A stretch of DNA of 64,000 nt from Acidobacteriaceae bacterium (GTDB taxonomy: Bacteria; Acidobacteriota; Terriglobia; Terriglobales; Acidobacteriaceae): positions 112,065 to 176,064 of the forward strand of contig JAOAPC010000015.1 in the NCBI GenBank assembly GCA_025462735.1, given 5' to 3'. Below the pieces are notes generated by a model. That model saw only the letters and a program-made list of their open reading frames with translations, made no database searches and was not told where the DNA came from. Of this stretch, positions 53,343 to 61,443 are shown piece after piece. Numbering within the stretch: position 1 is the first letter of the stretch; each line of letters begins with the position of its first letter. Position numbers and translations under genes: made by a program.

Positions 53343-54446
53343 ATGCGAGCCGCAGTCCTCTCTACTCCGTCTTCAATTTCTGAATCTCCTCTCAAGATCG
53401 AAGATATTCCTACGCCTGGACCGAGGCCTGGTCATGTTCTTTTACGTGTGCTCGCATGCGGCGTTTGTCGCACCGATTTGCATATCGTGGAAGGCGAACT
53501 CCCGCCGCGAATGCCGCGCGTAATTCCCGGTCACCAGATTGTCGGCGAAGTCATTGCCGGAGATTTTGAAAACAGCACTGACCGTGTGGGTCGGACATTC
53601 TTGTCCGACAAAGAGAAAGGAAGTGGAGGCACGGGCGCCCCCGCCCGTCCGGTCGAGCAAAGCTCGACGAAATTACCCAGTGAACTCCGCCGAGGAACCC
53701 GGGTCGGTGTCTCCTGGATTGGTGGCATCGATGGCACCTGCTCCTATTGCCGCCGCAACATGGAAAATTTGTGTGACTTTCCCACTTTCACCGGATACAC
53801 CGTCGATGGCGGCTACGCCGAATACGCCTTGGCCCGCGCCGATTTTTGTTTTCCTATTCCCGGGCAGCTCGACGATGTCCATGCTGCCCCTCTGCTCTGC
53901 GCTGGAATCATCGGCTTTCGTGCACTTCGCGTAGCTGGCGTGGAAAAAGGAGAGCGCGTCGGACTCTTCGGCTTTGGCGCCTCCGCTCATCTCGCGATTG
54001 CCGTGCTGCAAGCCTGGAAGTGTGAAGTTTACGTTTCTACCCGCGGCGAATCTCACCGCAAGCTGGCTACCGAGCTTGGCGCCACTTGGATCGGCACAGA
54101 AAATGAGAAGCCGCCCGCTGAACTGGATCGCGCCATCACCTTCGCCCCCAGCGGCGAGGTGGTCATCTCCGCTCTCTCCAGCTTGCGCAAAGGCGGAGTA
54201 GTCGCAATCAACGCCATCCATCTCGACCGCATCCCCGAGTTCGACTACGACCACCTGCTCTGGGGAGAGCGCCAGATTCGCAGCGTCACTAATATGACCC
54301 GCGCGGACGCCCGAGACTTCCTCCAACTCGCTGCCGACATCAAGCTGAAGCCCAAGGTGACATCCTTCCCACTGGAAAAAGCAAACGAAGCGCTCATGGC
54401 AGTGAAGCGCGATTCGATTGATGGAGCGGCGGTGATTGTGCCATAG
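53343..54446 (+). CDS. Zinc-dependent alcohol dehydrogenase (MDR family) with in-frame repeat insertion
   Basis: MDR dehydrogenase with catalytic-zinc Cys in CGVCRTDLHIVEG, GHQIVGEV, structural-zinc region CSYCRRNMENLC, substrate domain ENLCDFPTFTGYTVDGGYAEYA, and the NAD(P) fold GLFGFGASAHLAIAV. It resembles the AdhP-like branch with a Gly-Tyr-Thr-Val-Asp-Gly-Gly-Tyr motif. Residues about 80-116, between GEVIAGDF and RGTRVGVSWIGG, are an extra stretch (DRVGRTFLSDKEKGS..., RPVEQSSTKL) coded by repeats. The frame is preserved and it lies in a surface loop of the N-terminal domain, so the enzyme may work. Substrate unknown. Confidence 0.9.
   Translation: MRAAVLSTPSSISESPLKIEDIPTPGPRPGHVLLRVLACGVCRTDLHIVEGELPPRMPRVIPGHQIVGEVIAGDFENSTDRVGRTFLSDKEKGSGGTGAPARPVEQSSTKLPSELRRGTRVGVSWIGGIDGTCSYCRRNMENLCDFPTFTGYTVDGGYAEYALARADFCFPIPGQLDDVHAAPLLCAGIIGFRALRVAGVEKGERVGLFGFGASAHLAIAVLQAWKCEVYVSTRGESHRKLATELGATWIGTENEKPPAELDRAITFAPSGEVVISALSSLRKGGVVAINAIHLDRIPEFDYDHLLWGERQIRSVTNMTRADARDFLQLAADIKLKPKVTSFPLEKANEALMAVKRDSIDGAAVIVP
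53582..53668. repeat. Three palindromic repeats inside the alcohol dehydrogenase gene
   Basis: In order: GTCGGACATTCTTGTCCGAC (53592-53611, same family as 35901); GGAGGCACGGGCG...CCGCCCGT (53625-53649, same family as 4899); GTCGAGC-AAA-GCTCGAC (53652-53668). Confidence 0.85.
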
Positions 54447-54486
54447 CAGTTGCCTTCGTGGGTAGGAATGTCATTCCCGACATGCT

Positions 54487-55014
54487 CTACAGTAGCGGCT
54501 TCAGCGCCGATTCAAAGTTGTCTGTGTACTCAAATCCAATAACCTTCTTGCGAAGGATTCCCTGGCGGTCGTAAATCATTGTGGTCGGCAATCCTTCGAT
54601 GCCGCCAAACTTTTGAACAAGATCGGCGGATGCAACCGCCAGCGGGTAATGCACCCCGATCTCCTTTGCAAATCGAATTGGATCTTCCGTGTCCGTCATG
54701 ATCTCCGATTTAAGTCCCACCACGGCAAATCCCCGCGAGCCATACTGATCCAGGAGCTTCTGATAACCCGGCATCTCTTTCTTGCATGGCTGGCACCACG
54801 TTGCCCAAATATCAATGAGCACTACTTTGCCTCGGAGGCCGGCTGAGGAGACCTCGTTTCCTTGCAGGTCCTTCAAAGCGAAATCCGGCAGATGCGAACC
54901 AATCTCGCCCGCCTGAACTATAGCTCGTGGCTGATTAAGACTCGCCGGATTCTGATTGCATCCGGCGAGTCCGCCAGCAACAACAACAACAAGCAACAGA
55001 CATTTCCCGTTCAT
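54487..55014 (-). CDS. TlpA/ResA-type thiol-disulfide lipoprotein
   Basis: The signal ends in lipobox LAGC (Cys19), so it is membrane-anchored. The thioredoxin fold has the active site ATWCQPCKKEMPGYQ and cis-Pro loop EGLPTTMIYD; LPDFALKDLQGNEVS is the typical TlpA start. It would reduce or exchange disulfides in the periplasm. It lies immediately after the HMA gene (stop codon at 55015-55017) and is probably translated from the same mRNA, which fits a redox partner for the Sec- or Cys-containing HMA protein. Confidence 0.92.
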   Translation of the reverse strand: MNGKCLLLVVVVAGGLAGCNQNPASLNQPRAIVQAGEIGSHLPDFALKDLQGNEVSSAGLRGKVVLIDIWATWCQPCKKEMPGYQKLLDQYGSRGFAVVGLKSEIMTDTEDPIRFAKEIGVHYPLAVASADLVQKFGGIEGLPTTMIYDRQGILRKKVIGFEYTDNFESALKPLL

Positions 55015-55539
55015 TTATTCCTTCTTCTGTATTTCAAGCACCACAAGCTTCAGCGGCACTGAAGTATCCGCTTTCTTTTTTCCAGCGGGCTTCTTGTACA
55101 ACTGACCACGCAAGGTGACCGCCGTCGCCGAATTCACGAGCGGTTCCAGGGTCTTTGATAATTCATTTGGAGCAATCGTGAAGGATTGGTTGGGTTCGGC
55201 TTGCAAGGCCAAATTGCCGGACGCATCCTTTACGATTTTTCCCCGGACCGTCATGTCCAATTCCGCTACGCTGACACCACTGTCGTATGTCGCCTTTAGA
55301 AGTTGGGCCGGATCAATGCGCCCATCTTCCTTTGGTGTGACATCGACTTTTCCGTCACGCAAACTCACTTCTACATTTTGAACGCCAGCCTGGCGCCCGA
55401 GGTGCTGTTTCACCCCGTAGGCTCAAAAGTTTCATGTCATGCCTTCGACGCGCATTTCGACGTGCTTGATCTCCGCCTGTGACTGAGGCACCAGCGGCGA
55501 AACAAACAGCAGCAATAGCGCGAGGTGTTTCGTGTTCAT
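55015..55539 (-). CDS. Exported HMA-domain protein with two in-frame TGA codons: candidate UxxU selenoprotein
   Basis: One frame runs from ATG 55539 to 55015 if two TGA codons are read through. Signal peptide (LALLLLFVSPLVPQSQA), then IKHVEMRVEGMT, TGA (55434-55432, residue 36), Asn-Phe, TGA (55425-55423, residue 39), AYGVKQHLGRQAGVQNVEVS. Heavy-metal-associated domains have GMTCxxC here, so both TGAs sit exactly on the metal-binding cysteines. No other stop or shift occurs in 174 codons and no Cys remains. An AAGGAGG lies five bases before the ATG (a second ATG at 55542 is adjacent). The C-terminal 80 residues are not recognised. Alternatives are a double nonsense pseudogene or consensus errors; two precise hits on the two key codons argue against both. 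Confidence 0.8.
55382..55417 (-). promoter_or_regulatory. Candidate bacterial SECIS hairpins after the TGA codons
   Basis: Read on the minus strand: CGGGGUG-AAACAG-CACCUCG at 55417-55398 (7 pairs with one G-U, loop 21 bases after the first UGA), and GCGCC-AGGCU-GGCGU at 55396-55382 (5 pairs, loop 31 bases after the second UGA). Bacterial SECIS elements are small hairpins just 3' of the UGA with little sequence conservation, so either could serve. Folding energies were not computed. Confidence 0.35.
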
Positions 55540-55583
55540 CATTTCCTCCTTTCTAAATTTCGGATCTAAGTTCAGATCTACTG

Positions 55584-56522
55584 TCAAAGATGGATTCGGA
55601 ACTGCTGCGTAATTCCAAAACTGATGTGACGCCGAATCGGCATGAACTGTGCGCCTGTCGAGTGCGCAACAGCCCAATCCGCGCCCAGCCAGACGTGCAT
55701 TCCCGGACGCAGGCCGACGTATGTCGTAATTCCGGCTAGCAGAAGGTCGCCGCCACTTCCACTCTGCGTAATGCCAGCCACGCGATCGTCCTGCGAGTGC
55801 GTCCAGGTCAACACTGGGCCGATAAACCATTCCCGCGCCACGTTCTTCGATTCATAAGGTCGGTAGGACAACCAGAAACGCGACTCGATATCGCTGCCGA
55901 GCTTGGTCTTCTGTGTTCCCTGCGAGCGCAAAAGCGCATGGAAGTCCTCATCTGCAACCAAACGCCGCAGATTGAAGAGCCCCGTGTAAGTCCAGTTTGC
56001 CGCGACGAATAGGTCGGTTGATCCTGAGCCCGGTTGCAAACTGGCCGGAAGCAAATTGTCGTTCGCGTCAACCAGACTTGTGCGTCCGGTCGGCAATTTA
56101 GGGCCGATAGTGAAAGACGTCTGCGTTGTTCCTCGCGCGGAGTCTCGACGATAGAAGCGGTACTTGACCAGCACCATTCCATCGCCAAGGCCGGTCCCTC
56201 GAATTGCCGGCGCGCCGCGCATTTCAAACTGATTCGTGACTATTGGGAACAGAATCGTCAAATCAAAATCGTGGTAAAAGCCCCAGGTGAAATCGAAATC
56301 GCCCTCATGCGCGAACGTAGGCCGTGCGGTCACTGGAATGTTTCCAGACAAGGCTTGCGTCAGACCGCGCGTAGCAAAGATCGAGTTATAAGAGACGAGC
56401 CCACCTCCGGGAAAGAGCGGTGGCGCGGTTTCGGGCGCTGGCCCCTGCGCACTCGCCTTCGCAACCATTAGTGCAATAACTAATGCCAAAGATATCGATT
56501 TCGATATTCGAACCAGACCCAA
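55584..56522 (-). CDS. Outer-membrane channel-like protein (Phenol_MetA_deg-type transporter family)
   Basis: Start chosen as TTG 56522 because GAGGAG lies five bases upstream and a signal peptide follows directly (SISLALVIALMVAKASAQ); the longer frame runs back through a repeat. The mature 290 residues are amphipathic beta strands rich in aromatic ends (DFDFTWGFYHDFDLTILFPIV, FVAANWTYTGLFN, SRFWLSYRPYE, YVGLRPGMHVWLGADWAVA) and end with FRIHL, fitting an outer-membrane barrel. It precedes the HMA gene by 44 bases on the same strand. A role in metal or phenolic efflux is only a guess. Confidence 0.75.
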   Translation of the reverse strand: MGLVRISKSISLALVIALMVAKASAQGPAPETAPPLFPGGGLVSYNSIFATRGLTQALSGNIPVTARPTFAHEGDFDFTWGFYHDFDLTILFPIVTNQFEMRGAPAIRGTGLGDGMVLVKYRFYRRDSARGTTQTSFTIGPKLPTGRTSLVDANDNLLPASLQPGSGSTDLFVAANWTYTGLFNLRRLVADEDFHALLRSQGTQKTKLGSDIESRFWLSYRPYESKNVAREWFIGPVLTWTHSQDDRVAGITQSGSGGDLLLAGITTYVGLRPGMHVWLGADWAVAHSTGAQFMPIRRHISFGITQQFRIHL

Positions 56523-56571
56523 TACACTCCTCACAGTTGTCCTCCACCGAGCCGCGAGCACAGCACAGCTC

Positions 56572-56598
56572 TTGTGGGTCGGACATTCCTGTCCGACA
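56572..56598. repeat. GTCGGACATTCCTGTCCGAC repeat
   Basis: Copy with flanks TTGTGG and ACAC, between the channel-like gene and the Cys/His-rich gene. Confidence 0.9.
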
Positions 56599-56688
56599 CC
56601 TTTGACTTGCTTTTGTCCCAATTTAAGAACGATTGCCGGACGGTGGAGCACACGCATCCGGAAGCGGGTATCCGAACTGGAGTGAAAG

Positions 56689-57039
56689 CTAAATTCGCAG
56701 AGCTAGTAGAGGCGGGGAGAAAATTCCTGGTGGCGCGTGAGAGTGCGGGGCCGGGGTAGCTGCGGAAGCTTCCAAATCGCTAGAGCAATTCAAGATTGCA
56801 AGTACCCCGACCACGGAGGGCGAGGAAGAAACGCTTGGCGCAGACGAGGGCTGGCCAAGCGCAACACGCGCGCTGGGCATTGTCTTGCAACAATCCATCC
56901 CATGATGGGCATGCGAGGAGCACTGCATGGAATGGCAGCATTGCATTGCCTGTTGCGGGGTCGCAGCAACGCAATCGACCGCATATGCTGCGAGAGCAAT
57001 TGTCAGCGCCGCTACAATACCTGGTCTTGCAAACCGCAT
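56689..57039 (-). CDS. Exported Cys/His-rich small protein
   Basis: Signal peptide (GIVAALTIALAAYAVDCVAA) then MQCCHSMQCSSHAHHGMDCC, a dense Cys/His/Met cluster likely to bind soft metals such as Cu, Hg or Ag. One more hydrophobic segment (VSSSPSVVGVLAILNCSS) and a His-containing tail (PHSHAPPG) follow. It is upstream of and co-oriented with the channel, HMA and TlpA genes. Not assignable to a named family. Confidence 0.7.
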   Translation of the reverse strand: MRFARPGIVAALTIALAAYAVDCVAATPQQAMQCCHSMQCSSHAHHGMDCCKTMPSARVALGQPSSAPSVSSSPSVVGVLAILNCSSDLEASAATPAPHSHAPPGIFSPPLLALRI

Positions 57040-57046
57040 CCCGATC

Positions 57047-57076
57047 AGACTAGAGGGGCGCGGCCTTCTGAGTCAA
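57047..57076 (-). promoter_or_regulatory. Possible promoter of the metal/thiol cluster
   Basis: TTGACT (57076-57071) and TAGTCT (57052-57047) with an 18-base spacer. The -10 ends only seven bases before the ATG at 57039, so transcription would start at or near the start codon (leaderless). The long spacer recalls MerR-controlled promoters, but no MerR gene is nearby. Confidence 0.4.
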
Positions 57077-57341
57077 GCAACGTCGATGGCTAATGTGAGA
57101 TCACCGCATGAAATCCTTCCGACACTCCGCTACATGGGATGCTGTTGGCTTCTTTGATTCCGCTGGAGTAATTTTCCCACTACAGAGCGCGGTTGTGTCG
57201 GTTGTCAGATCGCGAGCCTAAGAAAAGAGTTGAGTATCAACATCTCGATCCCACTTTTTACTATCTTGGTTCGTCTCGCCGTATCTCCACTCTGGTTCCC
57301 ACCCCTAGACACGATCTCACCAACACGATAAAACGAATTGC

Positions 57342-57890
57342 ATGACCGGTGCATGGATTGTCTTCATCTTCGTCGCAGGGCTGTCAGCCGCGATCCTGGC
57401 GCTGCTGCACTACACGCGGGCTGGAGATTTGCTGCACCGGCACATACCGGACACTCCTCGTCGGAGAATCCTGCTTTCATCTCTCGCGTTCTTTCTTACA
57501 TTCGCGGGCGTGCGCGCCCTTACCTGGTCCATTCATAATGGCGTCGGACCATTTCACGACATTCACATGGGTGGGCGGCACATCCATCACCTGGTGTTTG
57601 GCATTCTCATGCTGCTGATCGTAGGCTACGGCTGGATGATCGACGCCGGAGGAGAGGCAAAGTCATGGAGATTAGCTGTAAGGCGTCTGCTCTGCATTCT
57701 TTATGGCGCTGGAGCCGCTCTCACCTTGGATGAGTTTGCGCTGTGGCTTAATCTGCGAGACGTGTATTGGGCGCGAGAAGGCCGCGCCAGCCTGGACGCC
57801 GTGGTCCTATTTGCCGCATTCCTCATGATCGGCGTCGCAGGTGCGCCCCTTTGGAAGGGCTTGGTGCACGAATTCAGAAAGGCGAAGTAG
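57342..57890 (+). CDS. Uncharacterised four- to five-span membrane protein
   Basis: Not recognised. Hydrophobic segments: WIVFIFVAGLSAAILALLHY, ILLSSLAFFLTFAGVRAL, HLVFGILMLLIVGYGWMI, LLCILYGAGAALTLDEFAL and AVVLFAAFLMIGVAGAPLW. A His/Asp-rich loop (GPFHDIHMGGRHIHH) between helices 2 and 3 could bind a metal. It is transcribed away from the Cys/His-rich gene. Confidence 0.7.
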   Translation: MTGAWIVFIFVAGLSAAILALLHYTRAGDLLHRHIPDTPRRRILLSSLAFFLTFAGVRALTWSIHNGVGPFHDIHMGGRHIHHLVFGILMLLIVGYGWMIDAGGEAKSWRLAVRRLLCILYGAGAALTLDEFALWLNLRDVYWAREGRASLDAVVLFAAFLMIGVAGAPLWKGLVHEFRKAK

Positions 57891-58427
57891 AGTATTGAGT
57901 GGTCGTCCCGCAATCAGTCGCGATGGGGGCTGGTCCGTCGCGCCGGCCTTTGATGTTGGTGCGAATGGAAGAAAGCTGAGATTGTTAACGACTCTGGTTC
58001 CTGACTAAAAGAGGAGTTCCACTTCGCCTATGGTTTTGGGTCATATGCTTCGCGGCGGCGCACCGAGATCTAGGTGAAATGCCGTTTCTGTCCCACCGGA
58101 TAACTAGTTTGGTTCAACGGGCCGGCTGAAACAGCGACGCGAAACTTTCATTTTGCACCCGGAGTCATTTCCCGTTTCGATAGTCAGGGCTAGATCTACG
58201 CAAAGGCGCCAGTCCCGCAGGGACGATAGATAACTAGCCCAGGACGTAAGTCCTGGGTAGCGGATGAAGTTGATTTAACCGCGAGGCTCTGCCGAGCGAA
58301 ACCTGAGATGTTTTCAGTTAATTCATGCGGGATAGATACTGCCGTTCGAATATTCCCGCGTTCATCAGCTAGTTATCTTAATCGTCCCTGCGGGACTGGG
58401 TTGCCGGAGTACGAAGCCGCGGCCAAT
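57891..58427. other. 537-base gene-free region with a long-range inverted repeat
   Basis: CCAGTCCCGCAGGGACGATA...GATAACTAG at 58209-58237 recurs inverted at 58369-58399. The left copy is followed by the hairpin CCCAGGAC-GTAA-GTCCTGGG (58238-58257). No gene is supported; the start of the space also lacks a clear terminator. Confidence 0.75.
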
Positions 58428-58931
58428 CTATTGTCTTCCGATCTTGTCGATTTCTTTTTTCAACGCCAGCTTGTCAATGGACGTAACTGGCAGCGAGAGA
58501 AACAGACTGATCCGTCGATCAAGTATCGTGAACGCTTCCCGAAAAGCGCGCTCCACTTCTTGGGGAGATCCCTTGAAGGCGGCCGGATCAGGAACGCCCC
58601 AGTGCGCCGTCATCGGTTGCCCAGGCCAGATCGGGCAAACTTCGTTTGCCGCGTTGTCGCAGACGGTAAAAATAAAATCGAGCTTGGGTGCGCCCGGCTT
58701 CGAGAATTCATCCCAACTCTTGCTGCGCAAATCGTGCCTCGACATTCGGCTCGCCTCCAACCGCGCAATAGCTTCAGGCCTGACCGCTCCTGAAGGATGA
58801 CTTCCAGCGCTATAAGCCGTAAATCTCGGCTTGCCCTTGAAGTTCAGGATCGCCTCGGCCATGATCGAGCGCGCCGAATTTCCGGTGCACAGGAACAAAA
58901 CGTTGTAGTGAGGAGATTCGGCAGTTGGCAT
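58428..58931 (-). CDS. arsC: Arsenate reductase, thioredoxin-coupled type
   Basis: Low-molecular-weight phosphatase fold with the P-loop LFLCTGNSARS (Cys15, Arg21) and two further cysteines at 91 and 99 (VCDNAANEVCP), the three-Cys relay of thioredoxin-linked ArsC. It reduces As(V) to As(III) in the cytosol. It is the third gene of the arsR-arsM-arsC set; a 91-base spacer with repeats separates it from arsM. No arsenite efflux gene is adjacent. Confidence 0.93.
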   Translation of the reverse strand: MPTAESPHYNVLFLCTGNSARSIMAEAILNFKGKPRFTAYSAGSHPSGAVRPEAIARLEASRMSRHDLRSKSWDEFSKPGAPKLDFIFTVCDNAANEVCPIWPGQPMTAHWGVPDPAAFKGSPQEVERAFREAFTILDRRISLFLSLPVTSIDKLALKKEIDKIGRQ

Positions 58932-59022
58932 TTGGCAGTTAGCATTTGCTCAAAGGGAAATCGGAGGCTAAATGCCAACTGCTAAGTGCCAACTGCAGTC
59001 AGGACGCCTCGTCTCCAGGCTT
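58932..59022. repeat. Inverted repeat of TTGGCAGTTAGCATTTG type between arsM and arsC
   Basis: GGCAGTTGGCATTTGGCAGTTAGCATTTGC on the left, then AAATGCCAACTGC and AAGTGCCAACTGC on the right, so the spacer can form a hairpin. It may act as a transcript-stability or attenuation element. Confidence 0.7.
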
Positions 59023-59874
59023 TTAATTGCAGCACGTAGGCCCGCAACAACTTTTCTCAGCTGGCTTGATCGCCCGCACAAACACGCTCATGATTTTCCC
59101 ATCGAGCTGTGGCGCGATCGCGTCCACATCAACTCCCGCCGAAGACAGAAACTCGCGTGCATCTTCCACGCGGTAAACGCGCGTGGGTTCGATCGTGACC
59201 TCGCCAAATCCAGCGCCCGTCAGCTTAGCGCGATAGTCTTTCTCATCCAGCGCTCCGGCCACGCAACCCACCCACAAAAGCACACTCTTCCGGATCTCAT
59301 CAGTGATGTCGCCGCGAGTGACGACGTCTGACACAGCGAACCGGCCGCCGGGCTTGAGCACGCGAAACGCCTCGCGCAACACGCGGTCCTTGTCCGCAGA
59401 AAGATTGATCACGCAATTGGAAATGATGACGTCAACGGAATCGTCCGGCAGTGGAATATTTTCGATCTCGCCTTTCAGGAACTCCACATTTTCCGCGCTA
59501 GCTTTACGCTTGTTCTCATTCGCCAGCGCGAGCATCTCGTCGGTCATGTCGAGACCGTAAGCTTTGCCCGTTGGCCCAACTCGCTTAGCAGAAAGCAACA
59601 CATCGATTCCGCCGCCCGAGCCCAAGTCGAGGACGACCTCTCCTGGATTCAGCTGCGCGAGCGCCGTCGGATTGCCGCAGCCCAGGGACGCCAGCACCGC
59701 TTCTTCGGGAAGCGCTCCGGTCTGTGCCGCATCATAAAGATTCGAAGTAATTGGATCGCAACCCAGCGCGCTCGCCGCAGTGGCTCCACAGCAACTGCTG
59801 CCGCCTTGATTTACGCGCAGTGCTGCCTGTCCGTATTTTTCCTTTACGATTTCCCTTACGTCAGTGCTGTTCAT
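59023..59874 (-). CDS. arsM: Arsenite S-adenosylmethionine methyltransferase
   Basis: SAM-binding motif [20 protein letters not shown], then [25 protein letters not shown]. The conserved As(III)-binding cysteines are in SNCVINL and WVGCVAGAL, and GSSCCGA precedes them; the C-terminus has an extra CCGPTCC. ArsM converts As(III) to methylated arsenicals in the cytosol. In this set ArsM rather than an efflux pump seems to be the detoxification route. Confidence 0.93.
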   Translation of the reverse strand: MNSTDVREIVKEKYGQAALRVNQGGSSCCGATAASALGCDPITSNLYDAAQTGALPEEAVLASLGCGNPTALAQLNPGEVVLDLGSGGGIDVLLSAKRVGPTGKAYGLDMTDEMLALANENKRKASAENVEFLKGEIENIPLPDDSVDVIISNCVINLSADKDRVLREAFRVLKPGGRFAVSDVVTRGDITDEIRKSVLLWVGCVAGALDEKDYRAKLTGAGFGEVTIEPTRVYRVEDAREFLSSAGVDVDAIAPQLDGKIMSVFVRAIKPAEKSCCGPTCCN

Positions 59875-59919
59875 AGGAAACTCCTCGTCTGTTCCCGCTT
59901 GTATCAGGGCTTGTATCAG

Positions 59920-59979
59920 GGCACGTCTTCAGACGTGCCGCAAAACGCCTATTTAGAGTGAACGCGGCTTTTAAGCCGC
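59920..59979. repeat. Two hairpins between arsR and arsM
   Basis: GGCACGTCTTCAGACGTGCC (59920-59939) and GCGGCTTTTAAGCCGC (59964-59979). The pair resembles the hairpins at 36627 and 36668 inside mnmG. Confidence 0.82.
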
Positions 59980-60024
59980 CACAGGGGACCCTCCTTAGCC
60001 CTGGACCCATTGCTGCACCTTTCA

Positions 60025-60363
60025 TCACGTGCATATCTGCACAATTTCTTGCGGCTTCACTGCTTGATTTCGGGTGCAGCACTCCGCGTACAAAAACTGC
60101 AACAGCTCTCGCAAGGCCTCGGTATTTGCCGTATACCGCAAAAACGTGCTCTCCCGCCGAACGTTTATCAGGCCTTCATTCCTAAGCTTGTCCAGGTGGT
60201 GAGAAAGAGTCGAGCTCGGGATCTCCAACTCCGCTTGAATTTCGTTCACCACCAAACCTTCTGGATGTGCGGACAAAAGTAATTGCATGATGCGGAGCCG
60301 CGGCTCCGCTCCAATCGCTGAAAACATGTCCGCATACTTCGTGGTTTGAGCAGCATCCCTCAT
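60025..60363 (-). CDS. arsR: ArsR-family repressor
   Basis: Start at 60363: 112 residues with winged helix-turn-helix EIQAELEIPSSTLSHHLDKLRNEGLI and wing VRRESTFLRYTAN. As(III) ligands are likely the Cys pair in YAECCTRN at the C-terminus, a site seen in some environmental ArsR proteins, rather than the classical CVCDLC in the recognition helix, which is absent. It should repress arsR-arsM-arsC until arsenite binds. Confidence 0.9.
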   Translation of the reverse strand: MRDAAQTTKYADMFSAIGAEPRLRIMQLLLSAHPEGLVVNEIQAELEIPSSTLSHHLDKLRNEGLINVRRESTFLRYTANTEALRELLQFLYAECCTRNQAVKPQEIVQICT

Positions 60364-60373
60364 CGTTATTTCG

Positions 60374-60402
60374 ATATTTGCAGAATTACAATTAACAGTC
60401 AA
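60374..60402 (-). promoter_or_regulatory. arsR promoter
   Basis: TTGACT (60402-60397), 17-base spacer, AAATAT (60379-60374). The -10 ends about ten bases before the ATG, so the transcript may be nearly leaderless. Confidence 0.5.
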
Positions 60403-60614
60403 GCGAAAAATGTTGTGGCAGCAAAAGAATAGGTAAAAAAGCAGCACAGCTTCCCACTTCATTCACTAAAAAGGCCTACTCCTAAGATTTTACAGGCGAT
60501 TTTATAGCTTGGCGCTCCACCCATTTACTAGGTTGGTGCTCATCGGCCCATGATCGTAGAAAATTCTCCGCTCAATCACCTTAGGTTGCAAACCTCCGCA
60601 CTCGTCTACAATGC

Positions 60615-61361
60615 ATGCTCATGACGCGCCAGCCGACAATGGGCCCCACCACTATAAAGAAAGCCCGGATCGCAGAGCTGCTGGCGCCGTTCATTGGACC
60701 AGCTCCGGTATCAGATGCGCAGCTGGAGGCGATTCAGACCTACCTTGATCTTCTGCTCCGCTGGAACGCGAAGCTCAACCTCACTGCGATCCGCGATCCG
60801 GAGGAAATTGTTATCAGGCACTTTGGCGAGTCCTTATTCGCCGCCAGACAACTCTTCCCTGCCGACGGTTCGCGCGAAACCGTAATTGACATCGGCTCCG
60901 GCGCCGGCTTTCCAGGCTTGCCGTTGAAGCTCTGGTCTCCGTCTTTGAATCTGACGTTGATCGAATCCAATCAGCGTAAGGCCACGTTCCTGCGCGAGCT
61001 GGTTAGAGCACTGAACCTCAACTCAGTTTCAGTTCTCGCCGAAAGAGCTGAAAGCATTTCGCTGGAGGCGGACCTGGTTACTTTCCGGGCCGTCGAGCGC
61101 TTCGAACGGATTCTGCCGATTGCATTCAGCCTAGTGAAGCCAAGAGGAAGACTAGCGATCCTAGTCGGAAACGAGCAGATCGGATTGGCTCAATCCACTT
61201 TATCGAGCGTTGATTGGAAAGCGCCGATACCGGTTCCACTTTCTGAAAGTAGAACCCTGTTGGTCGGCGAGCGTCGAGCCTTCGCTTCACCGAAGTCGGC
61301 ACCCATTATCATTTTCCAGCCCACACGTTTTAGTCTGAACGAGGTTCCTAAGCACGTCTGA
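60615..61361 (+). CDS. rsmG: 16S rRNA m7G527 methyltransferase
   Basis: SAM motif VIDIGSGAGFPGLPLKLWSP and the N-terminal RWNAKLNLTAIRDPEEIVIRH are RsmG (GidB) signatures. It methylates N7 of G527 in the 30S subunit. Several Met codons near the start (60615, 60621, 60639) are possible. It sits immediately before the parS sites and parAB, its usual place near oriC. Confidence 0.95.
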   Translation: MLMTRQPTMGPTTIKKARIAELLAPFIGPAPVSDAQLEAIQTYLDLLLRWNAKLNLTAIRDPEEIVIRHFGESLFAARQLFPADGSRETVIDIGSGAGFPGLPLKLWSPSLNLTLIESNQRKATFLRELVRALNLNSVSVLAERAESISLEADLVTFRAVERFERILPIAFSLVKPRGRLAILVGNEQIGLAQSTLSSVDWKAPIPVPLSESRTLLVGERRAFASPKSAPIIIFQPTRFSLNEVPKHV

Positions 61362-61370
61362 GAAGTACGA

Positions 61371-61386
61371 TGTTCCACGTGGAACA
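61371..61386. other. parS site 1
   Basis: TGTTCCACGTGGAACA, a perfect 16-base palindrome matching the parS consensus TGTTNCACGTGNAACA. It is ten bases after the rsmG stop. Confidence 0.95.
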
Positions 61387-61443
61387 TTTTTGGCTCAGCC
61401 GAGATTTGGCCTCCAAAAGTTCCGTTCCAGAAATTCGTTCGAT

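Noticed and set aside
55432..55830. Separate short ORF ending at the first TGA of the HMA gene
   Set aside because: It includes the antisense of nothing useful upstream; only its last 36 codons are real, and they belong to the readthrough HMA frame.
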